This document shows, one piece after another, positions 5,972-12,602 of a stretch of 13,687 nt of DNA. A program made the translations under genes and the position numbers. How positions within the stretch are numbered: the first letter of the stretch is position 1; each line of letters opens with the position of its first letter. A model generated the notes under the pieces. It made no database searches. It had not been told where the DNA came from and worked only from the letters and a program-made list of their open reading frames with translations. Origin of the DNA: Candidatus Shapirobacteria bacterium (GTDB lineage Bacteria > Patescibacteriota > Microgenomatia > UBA12405); NCBI GenBank assembly GCA_003647605.1, contig QMND01000006.1:1-13687 (forward strand). The letters are read 5' to 3'.

Positions 5972-7338
5972 CTAATAACACTCATGTCATCTGGTTTAGC
6001 TCTCTCGTTATTACTCCGAGATATATCTCTAGCCACTTTAACTAAATAAGCAGGTAAACCGGCAGGATCCTCTTTATTCTCCACAAACATTTCAGAAATA
6101 CCAAGAACATGATCAGGAACAAGGTTGTCGGTAATTCCGTCAGACATAACTACAACAGACCAACCGGGTGGCAAAGCATGTACCTTCAACGCAATAAATT
6201 CTTTCAATTCCTCATCTGTATTCTCTCTTTCATTTAAAACATCACCTAAAGATCGATAGCAAATATTTCTACGATAATCAGTCAACGCCCCCTCTGCTGT
6301 TATAATCCCCGCCTCAACAAGCTTTCTTACCAAAGAATGTTCCTTAGAAACAACAACCAAATCTCCTGTTTTGTCATTTCGCAAATAAGTCGTCGCATCT
6401 CCAATATTGGCTGTAACCACCTTTCTTTCTTTTGTTTTATCTTTGCCAACTATTACAGCCATATTAAGAGTAGTGTCAGCTCCTCTATTCACTTTTTCCT
6501 TTAAATCTTTTTCCTCCCAAGCTTGACGAACAGCAGTAGAACCAGTTACAAAAGCTTTTCTCATCATTTCAATAGCCTTATCAACATTACCATCCTTAAA
6601 ACCATCAGGGTTCAATTCTTTACAAACCCGAACAATCGCATCCCTAACAATCCCTACTACTTTCCAATCATGTCCTCCACCTTCTCCAGCCATTCCATCT
6701 TCCAACGCAACTCCCCCTCTAATTGGAAAAATACAATCTCCCGATCCTTCTATAACAGGTCTACCATCTTTGCCAAGCAAAGCATGTTGAGATACCACAC
6801 CTCCAACAGAATCTTCACATTCAAACACTTCTATTTCCCTCTCGCGGTCTTGTCTTTCTAAATCATTAATTATCAACAAATCACTCAATGGAACAGGAAA
6901 AGTACCGTATTTATTATCGGTTTCACCAAGCAATACCACATTGGCCACATTATCTTGAGAATCAAAACCTTTTGGACACACCGTAACAATCTCTCCTTCT
7001 CCAGTTACCCATTTCCAATTCTGCTCCGGCAATGGTGGTCTTCCAACTTCTCCAACACCAGCAAAATGACTTAATCCAAGAGCTATATCATCATACAAAA
7101 CAACTTTTACATTCGATCCTAATAATTCACTCTTAAGTTCATAACCATCACACGTACCCTCCCTATACACCACCCTTCTACCCTTTTCCTCCTCTCTCAA
7201 GAGGTAGCCAACTCGCATCACCCCCAATTTATCAACAAACTCCACTTTTTGACCAAGTCCACCCCCAGACAAAGTCTCTTTTTTCACAGGAACATCTAAA
7301 CCACGTTCCCTACCAATCCAATTGTCTTCTCCACTCAC
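5962..7338 (-). CDS. PP2C (PPM)-type serine/threonine phosphatase with long N-terminal extension
   Basis: The 458-aa product carries PP2C motifs in its C-terminal 270 residues: GDCIF then VALEDGMAGEGGG (D214-G215, metal site), GADTTLNMAVIV (286-297), TANIGDATTYLRN (309-321, D313), KEHSLVRKLVEAGIITAEGA (332-351), VVMSDGITDNL (396-405, D400-G401), and the final KPDDMSVIRMV (D450, D451). These acidic residues hold the two metal ions that activate water for phosphoester hydrolysis. The usual NED motif is replaced by SGD (199-201). Residues 1-190 have no domain I recognise and no membrane segment or signal peptide is visible, so it is probably cytoplasmic. The GTG at 7338 is chosen because TAAAGT lies 6 nt upstream. 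It diverges from the ligase gene across 30 bp. No partner Hanks-type kinase is in the window. Strand composition is weaker than in flanking core genes, which may point to acquisition. Confidence 0.85.
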   Translation of the reverse strand: MSGEDNWIGRERGLDVPVKKETLSGGGLGQKVEFVDKLGVMRVGYLLREEEKGRRVVYREGTCDGYELKSELLGSNVKVVLYDDIALGLSHFAGVGEVGRPPLPEQNWKWVTGEGEIVTVCPKGFDSQDNVANVVLLGETDNKYGTFPVPLSDLLIINDLERQDREREIEVFECEDSVGGVVSQHALLGKDGRPVIEGSGDCIFPIRGGVALEDGMAGEGGGHDWKVVGIVRDAIVRVCKELNPDGFKDGNVDKAIEMMRKAFVTGSTAVRQAWEEKDLKEKVNRGADTTLNMAVIVGKDKTKERKVVTANIGDATTYLRNDKTGDLVVVSKEHSLVRKLVEAGIITAEGALTDYRRNICYRSLGDVLNERENTDEELKEFIALKVHALPPGWSVVVMSDGITDNLVPDHVLGISEMFVENKEDPAGLPAYLVKVARDISRSNNERAKPDDMSVIRMV

Positions 7339-7362
7339 ATTTCCACTTTACCACGCTATACT
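7334..7362 (+). promoter_or_regulatory. Leaderless promoter of the O-antigen-ligase-like gene
   Basis: TATACT (7357-7362) lies 6 nt before the ATG at 7369. CTCACA (7334-7339), a 4/6 match to TTGACA, sits 17 bp upstream of it and overlaps the GTG of the divergent PP2C gene. The two promoters therefore interleave within about 40 bp. Confidence 0.55.
7345..7350 (-). promoter_or_regulatory. Leaderless -10 box of the PP2C gene
   Basis: TAAAGT on the minus strand lies 6 nt before the GTG at 7338. A weak TTGCAT, 18 bp further upstream, falls across the start codon of the divergent gene. The same GGTAAAGT string precedes the AAA_14 start. Confidence 0.45.
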
Positions 7363-7368
7363 ACTCCT

Positions 7369-9318
7369 ATGCAACCCACTTCTAAACTCACCAAACTCAT
7401 TTGTACTAGTTACATTATCCTTTTTCTTCTCTCCCCTCTCCTCATTTCCACTCACACCTCCGAATTATTCGAATTTCCCAAGATCCTTTTTGTCTATGCT
7501 TCAACCATAATTATCACCACCATCCATCTTTTTAATATTACCAAAAAATCCCAACCTATCTTCAAAAAACACCCTCTCAACCTACCTCTACTTCTTTTCC
7601 TCCTATCTCAAACCATTTCCACTCTTTGGTCCATCGATCCCCACACCTCTATTTATGGTTATTATTCCCGCTTCAATGGTGGACTTCTATCCTTAATTTG
7701 CTACGCCCTCCTATTTTTAATTCTCAATGTCTACATCACCCCACAATTCAAAACTAAAATTATCAATACTTCCCTAGTTTCTGGTTTTATTGTTTCTGCC
7801 TATGCCATTCTTCAACATTTCGGCATCGATAAAAATTTTTGGGTTCAAGATGTCCAACAACGAGTTTTTTCCACCCTAGGCCAACCCAACTGGTTATCTG
7901 CCTACCTCTGTATTCTCACCCCCTTAGCCATCAATCGCTTTTTGAAATCAAAAAACACATCCTCAAAACTCCTATATTTTCACCTCAGTCTTGTCTTTTT
8001 TATTGCCAGTCTTTTCACTAAATCTAAATCCGGTCTAATTGCTTTACCCATCTCCTTACTAATCTATTTTATTCTCAACCTAAAACAACATTCCAAACAA
8101 TTACTACCTCTTTTTGGACTTCTAACCATTCTAGCCTTAACTATTCCCAACCCCATCAAATCCAAAATTTTCCCTACTTCAACTCTCAACGACTCCAACC
8201 ACACCATCCCCTCAACTATTAATATTACTCCCTCTCAAGACATTAGAAAAATTGTTTGGCAGGGAGCCATCAAACTCTGGCAACAATACCCACTCTTTGG
8301 AACTGGCACCGAAACATTTGCCTATTCTTACTATTGGACTAGACCAGCTAAACATAATCTTACCTCGGAATGGGATTTCATTTACAACAAAGCACACAAC
8401 GAATATCTTAACTTTTTGGCCACAACTGGCAGTTTCGGCTTCCTCACTTATTTTCTACTTATTTTAATTAGTCTATTTCAACTTATTCACCATCGACAAT
8501 ATCACCTTTTAGCCTCCTTTATCTCAATTTTAATTACCAACCTAGCCGGCTTCTCCGTCGTTATTACTTCTCTTTATTTCTTTTTGATTCCAACTCTTGC
8601 TAAACCAAATCAAACTACCGACACCAATCCACCCCAACCAACCAACTTTCTCTTCAAACTGATTATTCCCATTGTTTCTTTTTATCTACTCAAGCAAACC
8701 TGGAACTATTATCAAGCCGACTTGTCCTACAACCAAGCCCAACAATATCAACAGAACCAACAACTCCAAACAGCTCAACAACATCTTCAACAAGCTGTCA
8801 AACTTCGACCTTCAGAGACTATTTACATCTCTCAACTAGCTTCTGTCCAGGCCAAACTAGCCCTTAGCCAATCAAAGACTAATCAACAGTTTTCTCAACA
8901 ACTAGTTCAACAAAGTCTTGATAATATCCATAGCCTCGACAAGCTATCCCCCTACAACCTCAATATTCTCAAAGTTAAAGCCCAAACTTATTATTATCTG
9001 TCGGCTATTGATAAAAAATACTTTTCTTCAGCCATTGAAAGTCTGGTTCAGGCCAGTCTCTTAGCCCCCACCGATGCCAAAACTTTCTATCTTTTAGCTA
9101 AATTTTGGCAAGTCGGGGGTAACTCAAATCAAGCTATCAAAAATTATTTACAAGCCATCAAATTAAAATCCAACTATGATCACGCCTGTTTTGAATTAGC
9201 CCAAATCTATCTCCACCAAAAACAAAATAAATTAGCTAAACAATATCTACAACAAACCCTCCAAATCGCCCCCAACAACACCCAGGCTCAACAACTCCTC
9301 CAACAAATTAAACCGTAA
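7369..9318 (+). CDS. O-antigen ligase (WzyC)-family membrane protein with C-terminal TPR repeats
   Basis: The 649-aa product has many hydrophobic membrane segments from residue 10 to about 440. A WzyC-type region contains LWQQYPLFGTGTETF (303-317) and KAHNEYLNFLATTGSFGFLTYF (341-362). The large outside-facing loop between membrane helices with H-N-x-Y-L and a preceding G-x-G is typical of O-antigen ligases and polymerases, which transfer lipid-linked glycans. From about residue 450 to the end there are TPR-like helices with A-x-x-x-L-x-L-x-P pattern (AVKLRPSET, SLLAPTDAKTFYLLAKFW, AIKLKSNYDHACFELAQIY, TLQIAPNNTQAQ). Ligases fused to TPRs are common in Patescibacteria and may act in S-layer or pilin glycosylation rather than lipopolysaccharide. 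The TPR part is very rich in Q and N, matching the C-rich plus strand. It ends 11 bp inside the convergent 134-aa gene. Confidence 0.85.
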   Translation: MQPTSKLTKLICTSYIILFLLSPLLISTHTSELFEFPKILFVYASTIIITTIHLFNITKKSQPIFKKHPLNLPLLLFLLSQTISTLWSIDPHTSIYGYYSRFNGGLLSLICYALLFLILNVYITPQFKTKIINTSLVSGFIVSAYAILQHFGIDKNFWVQDVQQRVFSTLGQPNWLSAYLCILTPLAINRFLKSKNTSSKLLYFHLSLVFFIASLFTKSKSGLIALPISLLIYFILNLKQHSKQLLPLFGLLTILALTIPNPIKSKIFPTSTLNDSNHTIPSTINITPSQDIRKIVWQGAIKLWQQYPLFGTGTETFAYSYYWTRPAKHNLTSEWDFIYNKAHNEYLNFLATTGSFGFLTYFLLILISLFQLIHHRQYHLLASFISILITNLAGFSVVITSLYFFLIPTLAKPNQTTDTNPPQPTNFLFKLIIPIVSFYLLKQTWNYYQADLSYNQAQQYQQNQQLQTAQQHLQQAVKLRPSETIYISQLASVQAKLALSQSKTNQQFSQQLVQQSLDNIHSLDKLSPYNLNILKVKAQTYYYLSAIDKKYFSSAIESLVQASLLAPTDAKTFYLLAKFWQVGGNSNQAIKNYLQAIKLKSNYDHACFELAQIYLHQKQNKLAKQYLQQTLQIAPNNTQAQQLLQQIKP

Positions 9319-9712
9319 ACTCAGCTACTGTCTCATCCCATTCATCCAAACGCCACTGTGTCTGCGCATTCAATCCTGCCCTCTTCGACACTTCCTCCAC
9401 CACACCTCCCTCAAGTGAACACCTTGGTCTTATTGTCATCAAACCAGCCTTGGGTCCTCTTAAGTTTTTGGCAGCCACCGCTAAAGTATGAATTTCATCA
9501 ACCTCACCAAAATAATTACCCATTTCCATAAACCAATATCTACCCCCATTCCGAACAATCCTCCCAACCTCAACTGATACTCCCTCTGTACCATCTGGAC
9601 CAATCGAAACCACCTCCCTATGACAAATTAAATAATATTTGCCTTCCCTGCCTTCCTTAGTCACTACACCCACAGGCACCCACTCGTTTAGTTCTGGTCC
9701 CTCTTTTTCCAT
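9308..9712 (-). CDS. Unrecognised 134-aa protein downstream of def
   Basis: I do not recognise this family. The product is soluble, without a signal peptide or membrane segment. It looks like a small beta-rich domain: strands VPVGVVTK, KYYLICHREVVSI, VSVEVGRIV and GRYWFMEMG, then a helix IHTLAVAAKNLRG, a loop TIRPRCSLEGG and an acidic tryptophan-containing tail. Its ATG lies 6 bp after the def stop, and TATAAT, formed partly from that stop codon, ends 5 nt before the ATG, so it may have its own leaderless transcript as well as reading through from def. Its 3' end overlaps the ligase gene tail to tail by 11 bp. Protein-like composition and neat spacing argue that it is real. Confidence 0.6.
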   Translation of the reverse strand: MEKEGPELNEWVPVGVVTKEGREGKYYLICHREVVSIGPDGTEGVSVEVGRIVRNGGRYWFMEMGNYFGEVDEIHTLAVAAKNLRGPKAGLMTIRPRCSLEGGVVEEVSKRAGLNAQTQWRLDEWDETVAEFTV

Positions 9713-9717
9713 ATCAT

Positions 9718-9723
9718 ATTATA
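9718..9723 (-). promoter_or_regulatory. Leaderless -10 box of the 134-aa gene
   Basis: A perfect TATAAT on the minus strand ends 5 nt before the ATG at 9712 and contains the TAA stop codon of def (TTA TAA T). This is the same arrangement as at the CYTH and mreB starts. Confidence 0.45.
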
Positions 9724-10264
9724 ACACACTCTCTACTTTCCACTCAATCATCTTACCAGCTACCGATTTATAAAGTTTACCTCCATCTCTTTTAATATGG
9801 TCAATAAACAAAATCCCATTCAAATGATCTAACTCATGTTGGAAAATCACCGCCTCAAAACCTTCCAACACCTCTGTCTTTTTTCTCAATTCTTCGCCTT
9901 TCAATTCAGCCCACTCAGCTTCAATTTTTGCCCATCTTTTAACTGTCCCAAAAAAATCCGGCACCGACAAACAACCCTCCAAAAAATCTTCCTCTGATAA
10001 ATCCCCTTTTTCAATCTTCAAATAAGTTTTTTTACCTATGGTTTTAATAATCTTAGGATTAATCACCATACCTCTCTTTTTACTCATCATAAAAAATCTT
10101 TTCTTAATTCCTATCTGAATTGCCGGCAAACCAGCCCCATTATCAGTTTTTCTCAACACCTCTTCCACCTCCTCAATCTCTTGTTTCAACTTTTTATCAA
10201 CTTTCAACACTTCCTGACTCTTTTGTCGCAAAATCTTGCTAGGATATATCACAATCTGCCTCAT
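9719..10264 (-). CDS. def: Peptide deformylase
   Basis: The 181-aa product has the three deformylase motifs in order: GAGLPAIQIG (43-52, standard GxGLAAxQ), EGCLSVP (96-102) and QHELDHLNG (142-150). C98, H143 and H147 are the metal ligands and E144 is the catalytic base. The enzyme removes the formyl group from the N-terminal methionine of nascent proteins at the ribosome exit. An insertion of about 15 residues (IIKTIGKKTYLKIEKGDLSEEDF) before motif 2 is somewhat longer than usual. The alanine after GL is replaced by proline (GLPA). The ATG at 10264 is fixed by TATAAT 6 nt upstream. It is divergent from fmt, the enzyme that adds the formyl group, across 54 bp. Confidence 0.95.
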   Translation of the reverse strand: MRQIVIYPSKILRQKSQEVLKVDKKLKQEIEEVEEVLRKTDNGAGLPAIQIGIKKRFFMMSKKRGMVINPKIIKTIGKKTYLKIEKGDLSEEDFLEGCLSVPDFFGTVKRWAKIEAEWAELKGEELRKKTEVLEGFEAVIFQHELDHLNGILFIDHIKRDGGKLYKSVAGKMIEWKVESVL

Positions 10265-10270
10265 TTTCTA

Positions 10271-10276
10271 ATTATA
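10271..10276 (-). promoter_or_regulatory. Leaderless -10 box of def
   Basis: A perfect TATAAT on the minus strand, then TAGAAA, then the ATG at 10264. No good -35 is seen at 16-18 bp. Confidence 0.6.
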
Positions 10277-10282
10277 CCTCAT

Positions 10283-10312
10283 TTCACCTTTTACCTCTTT
10301 TTCAACTATAAT
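10283..10312 (+). promoter_or_regulatory. Leaderless promoter of fmt
   Basis: TATAAT (10307-10312) lies 6 nt before the ATG at 10319. TTCACC (10283-10288), a 4/6 match to TTGACA, is 18 bp upstream. It fixes the start of fmt, since a longer upstream reading frame would run through def. Confidence 0.65.
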
Positions 10313-10318
10313 CAACCT

Positions 10319-11194
10319 ATGCCAACCATTCCTAATTTAATCTTTTTCGGCGCTTCTACCTATTCCAATATTGTTCTCCAATCTCTTCTATCTCAAAACC
10401 ATTTTCATCTATCAACCGTCGTCACCAAAAACGACCAACCTCTAGGTCGACACCATATTTTAACCCCCAACCCCGTTGCTCTTTTTGCTCAACAACACCA
10501 ATTATCTCTCATCAAAACCAACCAATTCGACTCAGACTTCCGCTCCAAACTCCAATCGCTTAAGTCTCATATTATTTTGGTTGTCGCCTACGGACCACCA
10601 TTTTTTGATCAACAATTAATTGATCTACCTCAACACAAAATAGTCAACATCCACCCCTCGCCTCTACCTAAATATCGAGGCGCCACCCCCGGACCTTGGC
10701 AAATCATCAATCAAGAAAAAACATCGGCTGTTACCTTTTTTCAAATCGATTCCAAACCAGATCACGGACCTATTATTGTCCAAATTCCCTTTGATATTTC
10801 TCCTACCGCCACCTCCCAAGACTTTTATCAACAAGCCTTTCAATTAGCCTCCCAACACTTAATTCAAATTTTGGATAATTATATTAAACAGCCTCAACAA
10901 ATCAGCCCCCAAGACCATTCACAAGCTACTTATTTTCCTAAATTAAACAAACAACAAGCCCAAATCGATTGGTCTTGGCCTGTTTCCAAAATTGAAGCCT
11001 TTGTTAGAGCCATGCAACCATGGCCTATTGCTTGGACTACAGTCAAAAATCGCCAATCCAACCAACAACTAAAAATGAAAATTCTAACTGCCACCATCGA
11101 CAACAATCAACTTATACCTCAACAAGTTCAACTAGAATCCAAAAACCCCACCTCCTGGCCCCAAATCCAAAAATACTATCAAATTATTAAGTAA
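10319..11194 (+). CDS. fmt: Methionyl-tRNA formyltransferase
   Basis: The 291-aa product transfers a formyl group from 10-formyltetrahydrofolate to Met-tRNA(fMet). The catalytic triad of the formyltransferase fold is visible: N110 and H112 in VNIHPSPLPKYRGATPGPW (109-127), and D148 in IDSKPDHGPI. An N-terminal Rossmann-like strand opens the protein (PNLIFFGAS). The C-terminal tRNA-binding domain starts near the QAQIDWSWPVSKIEAFVRAMQPWP segment. The usual SLLPxxRGAAP is here SPLPKYRGATP. It is a little shorter than E. coli Fmt (315 aa). The frame extends upstream to 10181, but that part runs antisense through def and has no homology-like features; ATG 10319 with TATAAT 6 nt before it is the start. 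The Q/N/H-rich composition reflects the strand bias. Confidence 0.93.
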   Translation: MPTIPNLIFFGASTYSNIVLQSLLSQNHFHLSTVVTKNDQPLGRHHILTPNPVALFAQQHQLSLIKTNQFDSDFRSKLQSLKSHIILVVAYGPPFFDQQLIDLPQHKIVNIHPSPLPKYRGATPGPWQIINQEKTSAVTFFQIDSKPDHGPIIVQIPFDISPTATSQDFYQQAFQLASQHLIQILDNYIKQPQQISPQDHSQATYFPKLNKQQAQIDWSWPVSKIEAFVRAMQPWPIAWTTVKNRQSNQQLKMKILTATIDNNQLIPQQVQLESKNPTSWPQIQKYYQIIK

Positions 11195-11197
11195 AAA

Positions 11198-11395
11198 CTA
11201 CTTCTTCCTATCCTCTTCCGTCTTCTTCATCCTTTTAATACACTTAGTACAAAAATTTCCACTCACTTTCTTACCCCCCAAACTCAAAGTCACCTTTTGT
11301 ATATTGGCCCTAAAAGTTCTACTGCTCCTATTTTGAGCATGAGATCTATTTCTGCCAATTCTAGTTTTTTTGCTACAAGCATCACATTTCCGCAT
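11198..11395 (-). CDS. rpmB: Large-subunit ribosomal protein L28
   Basis: From ATG 11395 the product is 65 aa, very basic, and begins MRKCDACSKKTRIGRNRSHA. The central NRSSRTFRANIQKV and the terminal CTKCIKRMKK match the L28 pattern (G-x-N-x-S-H, R-x-x-x-x-N-x-Q). Two CxxC pairs (C4/C7 and C49/C52) make it the zinc-ribbon form. L28 binds 23S rRNA late in assembly of the large subunit. A TTG at 11422 would add nine residues, but these overlap the divergent gene's start and promoter and are not L28-like. TATAGT lies 7 nt before the ATG. It is tail-to-tail with fmt, 3 bp apart. Confidence 0.93.
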   Translation of the reverse strand: MRKCDACSKKTRIGRNRSHAQNRSSRTFRANIQKVTLSLGGKKVSGNFCTKCIKRMKKTEEDRKK

Positions 11396-11399
11396 GGGA

Positions 11400-11408
11400 T
11401 ATACTATA
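11400..11408. promoter_or_regulatory. Overlapping divergent -10 boxes of rpmB and the M50 protease gene
   Basis: TATACT (11400-11405, plus) ends 7 nt before the protease ATG at 11413. TATAGT (11408-11403, minus) ends 7 nt before the rpmB ATG at 11395. They share the 9-bp near-palindrome TATACTATA, and only 17 bp separate the two start codons. Polymerase could not occupy both at once. Confidence 0.6.
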
Positions 11409-11412
11409 ACAC

Positions 11413-11994
11413 ATGTCAACAATTATCTCCATCATATCTTTAATCATAGCCATCACTATTCACGAATTTAGCCATGCTTTAATGGCTGATCATCTCGGTG
11501 ATCCAACTCCCCGCTCTCAAGACAGGTTATCTCTCAACCCCCTCAAACATCTCGATCCTTTAGGCACTTTTATGTTAATTTTCGCTAAATTTGGTTGGGG
11601 CAAACCCGTTCCCATTGACCCCTACAACCTCAAAAATCCCCGCCGAGATGAATTACTTATCGCCCTAGCCGGCCCTGCATCCAACATCATTTTAGCCATT
11701 TTAGTTTCAATTTTATCCCGCTTTCTTCCCATTCCTCTCCTCATTTCCTATATTTTAATTGCCACTAACCTATCTCTAGCCATTTTTAATCTTCTGCCTA
11801 TTCCTCCTTTAGACGGCTCCAAAATCTTTCTCAATTTACTCCCATATCAACAATCACTTCAACGGCAATCAGCCCTTAACCAATATGGTAATTTTATCCT
11901 CATCGCCATGCTCTTTTTACCTTTCCATGGCTCCAATATGATTAACATTATCATCGGTCCCATTATCCAACTCCTCCTCAAGTTACTCATTTAG
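11413..11994 (+). CDS. Site-2 protease family (M50) intramembrane metalloprotease
   Basis: The 193-aa product is hydrophobic, with the zinc-protease motif HEFSH (H17, E18, H21) in its first membrane helix and the second motif NLLPIPPLDG (126-135, D134 the third zinc ligand) in a later one. A segment GWGKPVPIDPYNLKNPRRDELLIALAGPASN (61-91) is diagnostic of the short bacterial M50B proteins with four to five helices and no PDZ domain. These proteases cut substrates inside the membrane. The substrate is unknown and no anti-sigma factor is nearby. The start is well placed: TATACT 7 nt upstream. Tail spacing to the next plus-strand gene is 27 bp, so they may share a transcript. Confidence 0.92.
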   Translation: MSTIISIISLIIAITIHEFSHALMADHLGDPTPRSQDRLSLNPLKHLDPLGTFMLIFAKFGWGKPVPIDPYNLKNPRRDELLIALAGPASNIILAILVSILSRFLPIPLLISYILIATNLSLAIFNLLPIPPLDGSKIFLNLLPYQQSLQRQSALNQYGNFILIAMLFLPFHGSNMINIIIGPIIQLLLKLLI

Positions 11995-12021
11995 TTTAAT
12001 CCTTACAACAAATCTATCTAA

Positions 12022-12597
12022 ATGGGCATTTCTAAAATCTTAAACAACAAATTTCTGATCTTGAGTATTGTTGGCACCCATGCTGAAGAAAACCTATCTA
12101 ACATTTTTAATCGAAAGATAAATGAAATCAACAACACAAGTTACACCTTTTGGTTAATTAAATCTTTTCGAGCCAAAACGGAACAGATTCAACAAATGGC
12201 TCAAAGTTCTCTTAACACTTCACAAAAAATCTATTGTTTCTTCATTTCCCCATCTCAAAAAAACGGCGCTCAACCAACTAAAATTGTCTCCTTGGCACAA
12301 CAATTCTCTAATGACAACATTAATTGGTTAAAAATTCCAAAACAAATCAAAGTAACTGGTAAAATAGACAACCATACTACTGGTCTTGTCTTTGATAAAA
12401 TCAGTCTAACCAAAAATACCCAAATTGACCTGTGGCAATATTCAAATTTTTTTGATCAATCAAAACCAATAAAAATGTCACAAGGAGCATCTACTGTCTG
12501 CGCTATCAAAAAATATAATCAAGGAATGAAATCAAGATACAGACAAATACTCGCTATCGGTAGACTCAAACATCCTTACGCTGTTTTCTTAAGATAA
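12022..12597 (+). CDS. Unrecognised 191-aa protein
   Basis: I cannot name this family. The frame is long and protein-like, with no membrane segment or signal peptide. Several blocks look like conserved motifs: VGTHAEENLSNIF near residues 17-29, YTFWLIKSFRAK (41-52), IYCFFISPSQKNGAQPTKI, INWLKIPKQIKVTGKIDNH, GLVFDKISL, IDLWQYSNFF, GASTVCAIKK, and the end KSRYRQILAIGRLKHPYAVFLR. The arrangement resembles, from memory, a set of uncharacterised proteins ending in a GRL-x-x-PY-x-V-W/F-LR signature, but I cannot verify this. It lacks the -10 box directly before ATG seen at other genes here. Its coding strand looks less C-rich than the neighbouring plus-strand genes, which may indicate recent acquisition. 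It is tail-to-tail with the AbiE toxin, 5 bp apart. Confidence 0.65.
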   Translation: MGISKILNNKFLILSIVGTHAEENLSNIFNRKINEINNTSYTFWLIKSFRAKTEQIQQMAQSSLNTSQKIYCFFISPSQKNGAQPTKIVSLAQQFSNDNINWLKIPKQIKVTGKIDNHTTGLVFDKISLTKNTQIDLWQYSNFFDQSKPIKMSQGASTVCAIKKYNQGMKSRYRQILAIGRLKHPYAVFLR

Positions 12598-12602
12598 ACA
12601 AC

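Noticed and set aside
10181..10318. N-terminal extension of fmt by 46 codons
   Set aside because: It runs antisense through def, is not Fmt-like, and the ATG at 10319 has a well-placed TATAAT.
11189..11203. Bidirectional terminator between fmt and rpmB (AAGTA/TACTT)
   Set aside because: Only 5 AT-rich base pairs and no clear U-run on either side.
11396..11422. TTG start adding nine residues to L28
   Set aside because: It would include the shared promoter and the start of the divergent protease gene; L28 proteins begin at MRKCDAC or the like.
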